Source: Paenibacillus methanolicus
GTDB lineage: Bacteria; Bacillota; Bacilli; Paenibacillales; Paenibacillaceae
Direction: 5' to 3'
Length of the DNA: 64,000 nucleotides
NCBI RefSeq assembly: GCF_008124765.1
Contig: NZ_VNHS01000014.1
Coordinates: 131,483 to 195,482, forward strand
Shown: positions 61,516 to 64,000 of the stretch, in pieces
Layout: each line of letters starts with the position of its first letter
How positions within the stretch are numbered: position 1 is the first letter of the stretch
The notes under the pieces: generated by a model
Databases searched by the model: none
What the model was told of the DNA's origin: nothing
The model's input: only the letters and a program-made list of their open reading frames with translations
Made by a program: the position numbers and the translations under genes

Positions 61516-62022
61516 GTGACCAACATGCTGAAGTATACGATCGCGTTAATTCGGCGGGGAGACGAAGTCCTCATGCTGAACCGGAACGCGGCGCCCAACA
61601 TGGGGCTGTGGAACGGCGTCGGCGGCAAACTCGAGCAAGGGGAGACGCCGCTTGCGAATATCGTGCGGGAGATCGAGGAGGAGACGGGACTTCGCGTGGA
61701 GGCAAGCCGGCTTCGGTATGCGGGCACCGTGACGTGGACGAGCGAGGAGGGGAGCGGCGGCATGCATGCGTTTATCGCGGAGCTGCCCTCGGACGCCGAC
61801 GTTTTCGAGGGACCTGTCGGCACGCGGGAAGGCATCCTCGATTGGAAAAGCCCCGAGTGGCTGTTCCACCCGCGCAACCGCGGCGTCGTGAGCAACGTGC
61901 CGTATTTTCTCCCGTACATGCTGGAGCACCAGCCATTTTGCGAACACCATTTCACCTACGCCGGCGAGCAACTGATCGCATATCGTGCGCAGACCGAACC
62001 GACCCACCGCGTCCAGCTTTAA
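61516..62022 (+). CDS. NUDIX hydrolase, MutT/8-oxo-dGTPase type
   Basis: 168 residues from GTG 61516, with AGAGGGGG upstream; ATG 61525 is an alternative. The Nudix box is clear: GVGGKLEQGETPLANIVREIEEETGL (GX5E, REXXEE residues present). MLNRNAAPNMGLWNG before it and WLFHPRNRGV after it fit the MutT-like group that clears oxidised nucleotides. No fused domain. Confidence 0.9.
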   Translation: MTNMLKYTIALIRRGDEVLMLNRNAAPNMGLWNGVGGKLEQGETPLANIVREIEEETGLRVEASRLRYAGTVTWTSEEGSGGMHAFIAELPSDADVFEGPVGTREGILDWKSPEWLFHPRNRGVVSNVPYFLPYMLEHQPFCEHHFTYAGEQLIAYRAQTEPTHRVQL

Positions 62023-62128
62023 TAATTCCTTCCGTCTACACCCGGCCGCATCCGCGCGCCGAGCGCAACCCGCCAGCCTAAAAACCGCCCATCCCGCATA
62101 CAGATAGACCAAGGAGCGTGATGGGCAC

Positions 62129-62476
62129 GTGGATCAACAGTTGAAGCGGTATTACCAACTGAAGAACAAGCAGAAGGAAATCGAGCAGGAGCTCGCCGAG
62201 CTACGCGCGGAAATCACCGGGTTTTGCGCCGAGCAGGGAGAGGCCGGACTCGAAGCGGGCGGTTACCGGGCCAAATTAGTGTTGCAGGATCGGAAAGAAT
62301 ACGACGAGGAGAAGCTCTACGCGGCGCTCCCCGATCCGCAGCTGTGGCGTCTGTTAGCGAGACCCGACTCGGCCAAGATCGCCAGCTTGCTCAAACTGGG
62401 CGTGCTCAAGGACGAGCATCTGCAAGGCACCTACCAGGCGAAGACGGTCACGCTATTGCACGTCGAGAGAAAATAG
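62129..62476 (+). CDS. Coiled-coil protein of unknown function
   Basis: 115 residues from GTG 62129, with AAGGAG 12 bases upstream. The first 35 residues form a coiled coil (YYQLKNKQKEIEQELAELRAEI). The rest (YRAKLVLQDRKEYDEEKLYAALPD and ASLLKLGVLKDE) resembles small unknown proteins of Bacillales. No membrane segment. Function not known. Confidence 0.7.
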   Translation: MDQQLKRYYQLKNKQKEIEQELAELRAEITGFCAEQGEAGLEAGGYRAKLVLQDRKEYDEEKLYAALPDPQLWRLLARPDSAKIASLLKLGVLKDEHLQGTYQAKTVTLLHVERK

Positions 62477-62496
62477 CGAAGTCACCGCATGTACGC

Positions 62497-62530
62497 AACA
62501 AAGCCTCGCCAACGATGGCGAGGCTTTGTT
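62497..62530 (+). terminator. Symmetric hairpin, probable terminator
   Basis: AACAAAGCCTCGCC and GGCGAGGCTTTGTT form a perfect 14-bp stem with a six-base loop. The T tail is short. The remaining 245 bp to speD contain no ORF I can support. Confidence 0.75.
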
Positions 62531-62776
62531 CATTATATAGGACACAATCTGAGCCTTCCGGAGGCATCTTTGATTGCCAGTGCAGCGCCAAGCTAAGCCC
62601 AATACGTCCATGTTTGCTTCTTCCATGTTTGCTTCTTCATAGAAGATGCAGCTGATCTGGTAGAACGACGGACAAGCGGGTAATAAAAGCTGTTACCCAA
62701 ACCGTACGGCCGGAATAGGGGACATCCAACGGGGGAACATTAGGCGGGAACTTTTAACGAAACGGGGGATAACTTC

Positions 62777-63586
62777 ATGACGCTCACGCCCGAACAACGC
62801 ATCACGCTGCACGGTTTCAACAACTTAACCAAATCGCTTGCGTTCAATATGTACGACATCTGTTATACGAAGACCAAAGAGGAGCGGGAAGCTTACCTCG
62901 CCTACATCGACGAACAATACAATTCCGAACGACTGACCAAAATCCTCAAGACCGTCACGGACATCATCGGCGCCCATGTGCTCAACATCGCCCGTCAGGA
63001 CTACGAGCCGCAAGGGGCCAGCGTAACGATCCTAGTCTCAGAGGGGCCGGTGGAGACCGCGCCGAACGAGTCGTTCGAAGAATCGCCGGGACCACTGCCG
63101 GAGGCGGTTGTGGCCGCGCTCGACAAGAGCCACATTACCGTACATACGTATCCCGAATACCATCCGGACGAGGGGATCAGCACCTTCCGCGCGGACATCG
63201 ACGTCTCGACATGTGGTGAAATCTCGCCTCTGAAGGCGCTCAATTACTTGATCCATTCCTTCGACACCGATATCATGACGATCGATTATCGGGTACGCGG
63301 ATTTACGCGGGATATTACGGGGCACAAGTTGTTCATCGACCACGACATCAGCTCCATCCAAAACTACATTCCAGACGAGATCATCGACCAGTACGACATG
63401 ATCGACGTCAACGTTTATCAGGAGAACATCTTCCATACGAAGTGCAAGCTGCGCGAATTCGATCTGAACAACTACCTGTTCGGGTACACCAAGGACAAGC
63501 TTGCGCCCGCGGAACAAAAAGTCATCACCGAGCAGCTCCGCCACGAGATGGACGAGATCTTCTACGGCAAAAACATCACGCGTTAA
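62777..63586 (+). CDS. speD: S-adenosylmethionine decarboxylase proenzyme (class 1A, E. coli SpeD type)
   Basis: 269 residues, close to E. coli SpeD and about twice the length of the short class 1B enzymes. Self-cleavage is expected before Ser in DKSHITVHTYPE (about residue 117), generating the pyruvoyl cofactor. DVSTCGEISPLKALNYLIHSFDTDI carries the catalytic Cys. The product, decarboxylated SAM, supplies aminopropyl groups for spermidine. A speE gene is not in the window. ATG 62777 follows an AACGGGGGA site. Confidence 0.95.
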   Translation: MTLTPEQRITLHGFNNLTKSLAFNMYDICYTKTKEEREAYLAYIDEQYNSERLTKILKTVTDIIGAHVLNIARQDYEPQGASVTILVSEGPVETAPNESFEESPGPLPEAVVAALDKSHITVHTYPEYHPDEGISTFRADIDVSTCGEISPLKALNYLIHSFDTDIMTIDYRVRGFTRDITGHKLFIDHDISSIQNYIPDEIIDQYDMIDVNVYQENIFHTKCKLREFDLNNYLFGYTKDKLAPAEQKVITEQLRHEMDEIFYGKNITR

Positions 63587-63589
63587 GCG

Positions 63590-63624
63590 AAAGCTGTTCT
63601 CACCTGCGTGGGGGCGGCTTTTTC
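63590..63624 (+). terminator. Terminator after speD
   Basis: AAGCTGTTCTCAC and GTGGGGGCGGCTT pair with two G-T pairs, followed by TTTTT. Confidence 0.75.
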
Positions 63625-63675
63625 CTTGCGCATGGAGCAGGAAATAAGGCCTTTAAAAAAACTTTAAAAATCAGC

Positions 63676-63704
63676 TTGCATTTTGTCGTATGGGCGTGTA
63701 AGAT
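63676..63704 (+). promoter_or_regulatory. rRNA promoter P1
   Basis: TTGCAT and TAAGAT are 17 bp apart. An AT-rich UP-like stretch (CTTTAAAAAAACTTTAAAAA) stands directly upstream, as in Bacillales rrn promoters. Confidence 0.8.
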
Positions 63705-63767
63705 GTAAAAGTCCTCAGCGAACGAAACAAACGCGAGAACGAGAAACAAAAAGAATTTAAAAAAAGC

Positions 63768-63797
63768 TTGCAACGGAATGCAACAATGTGTTATATT
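63768..63797 (+). promoter_or_regulatory. rRNA promoter P2 and leader
   Basis: TTGCAA and TATATT (18 bp apart) are preceded by an AT-rich tract. Downstream, TTGTTCCTTGAAAACTGAAC (from 63842) is the conserved rrn leader motif of Bacillales. Confidence 0.8.
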
Positions 63798-63908
63798 CTA
63801 ATTCCGGCCGCGAGAGCGACGGACAAGCAAATGAAACTAACTTGTTCCTTGAAAACTGAACAATGAGCGATATATGTCAACGTAAGAAATGAGCTAAACA
63901 ATCTTTCT

Positions 63909-64000
63909 TTTATGGAGAGTTTGATCCTGGCTCAGGACGAACGCTGGCGGCGTGCCTAATACATGCAAGTCGAGCGGATCTTACCCTTCGGGGTAAGGTT
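63909..64000 (+). rRNA. 16S ribosomal RNA, 5' end only
   Basis: AGAGTTTGATCCTGGCTCAG at 63916 is the universal 5' site, so base 1 lies near 63909. The sequence continues with GACGAACGCTGGCGGCGTGC and the V1 stem-loop with a CTTCGG loop, then leaves the window. The RNA is transcribed from two tandem promoters, as is usual for rrn operons in Bacillales. Confidence 0.98.

Noticed and set aside
1..64000. CRISPR arrays, tRNA genes or insertion sequences
   Set aside because: No regularly spaced direct repeats, no cloverleaf-like GGTTCGA patterns with CCA-type ends, and no transposase ORFs were found.

Overview
The window is a high-GC Firmicute chromosome, most likely Paenibacillaceae (Paenibacillus/Cohnella type). 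This rests on strong AGGAGG ribosome-binding sites, frequent TTG/GTG starts, SLH surface proteins, YerB, YerC and DUF47-Pit families, a Bacillales-type purine gene order, and a Bacillales-type 16S rRNA 5' end at the right edge. The genus is inference, because only about 90 bases of 16S are present. No tRNA and no CRISPR array were found.

Layout. 1-8.3 kb: 3' part of the purine operon, purL(partial)-purF-purM-purN-purH-purD, giving most of the steps from PRPP to IMP, closed by a terminator. 8.5-10.5 kb: a truncated EssC-like protein and a YukD/EsaB-like ubiquitin-fold protein, apparently remains of a type VII secretion locus. 10.8-17.6 kb: cell-envelope and signalling genes: a polysaccharide deacetylase lipoprotein, an FG-GAP lipoprotein, an OmpR/HK two-component pair with a very long linker in the regulator, a 39-residue membrane protein on the minus strand, and a YerB-like lipoprotein. 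17.8-19.5 kb: a DUF47-Pit phosphate transport pair behind a possible Pho box. 19.6-25.1 kb: a membrane protein, a YqfQ-like protein, YerC, a CbiX-like chelatase, DgkB and an RlmCD-like rRNA methyltransferase. 25.2-28.2 kb: a 7TM histidine kinase overlapping a SARP/BTAD-type response regulator. 28.4-33.0 kb: a 1522-residue SLH surface protein with near-identical internal repeats. 33.1-42.7 kb: a YgjP-type metallopeptidase, a secreted 127-residue protein followed by a three-gene ABC transporter, small unknown proteins, a macrodomain hydrolase, a 539-residue unknown and RtcB.

42.9-58.9 kb is a defence island built in layers. The left part (about 42.75-51.8 kb) is visibly lower in GC than its surroundings. 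It holds a four-gene McrBC-like operon: a PD-(D/E)XK-DUF2075 helicase, a DUF3578-McrB GTPase, a DUF2357-PD-(D/E)XK nuclease and a 75-residue protein. Next come a MazG-like pyrophosphohydrolase, a decayed 5' remnant of a PLD/DEAD helicase, and a winged-helix nuclease. The right part is one giant gene (transglutaminase-like, DUF4011, SF1 helicase, Vsr-like nuclease, DUF3320). It is bracketed by a broken and an intact copy of a 94-residue gene, each with the same terminator, which looks like a recombination scar.

58.9-64.0 kb: an unusual C-rich, G-poor intergenic stretch, a LysM/L,D-transpeptidase gene broken by a frameshift, a thioesterase, a NUDIX hydrolase, a coiled-coil unknown, speD, tandem rRNA promoters and the start of a 16S rRNA gene. 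A hairpin-rich intergenic repeat occurs twice (about 3.3 kb and 11.9 kb).
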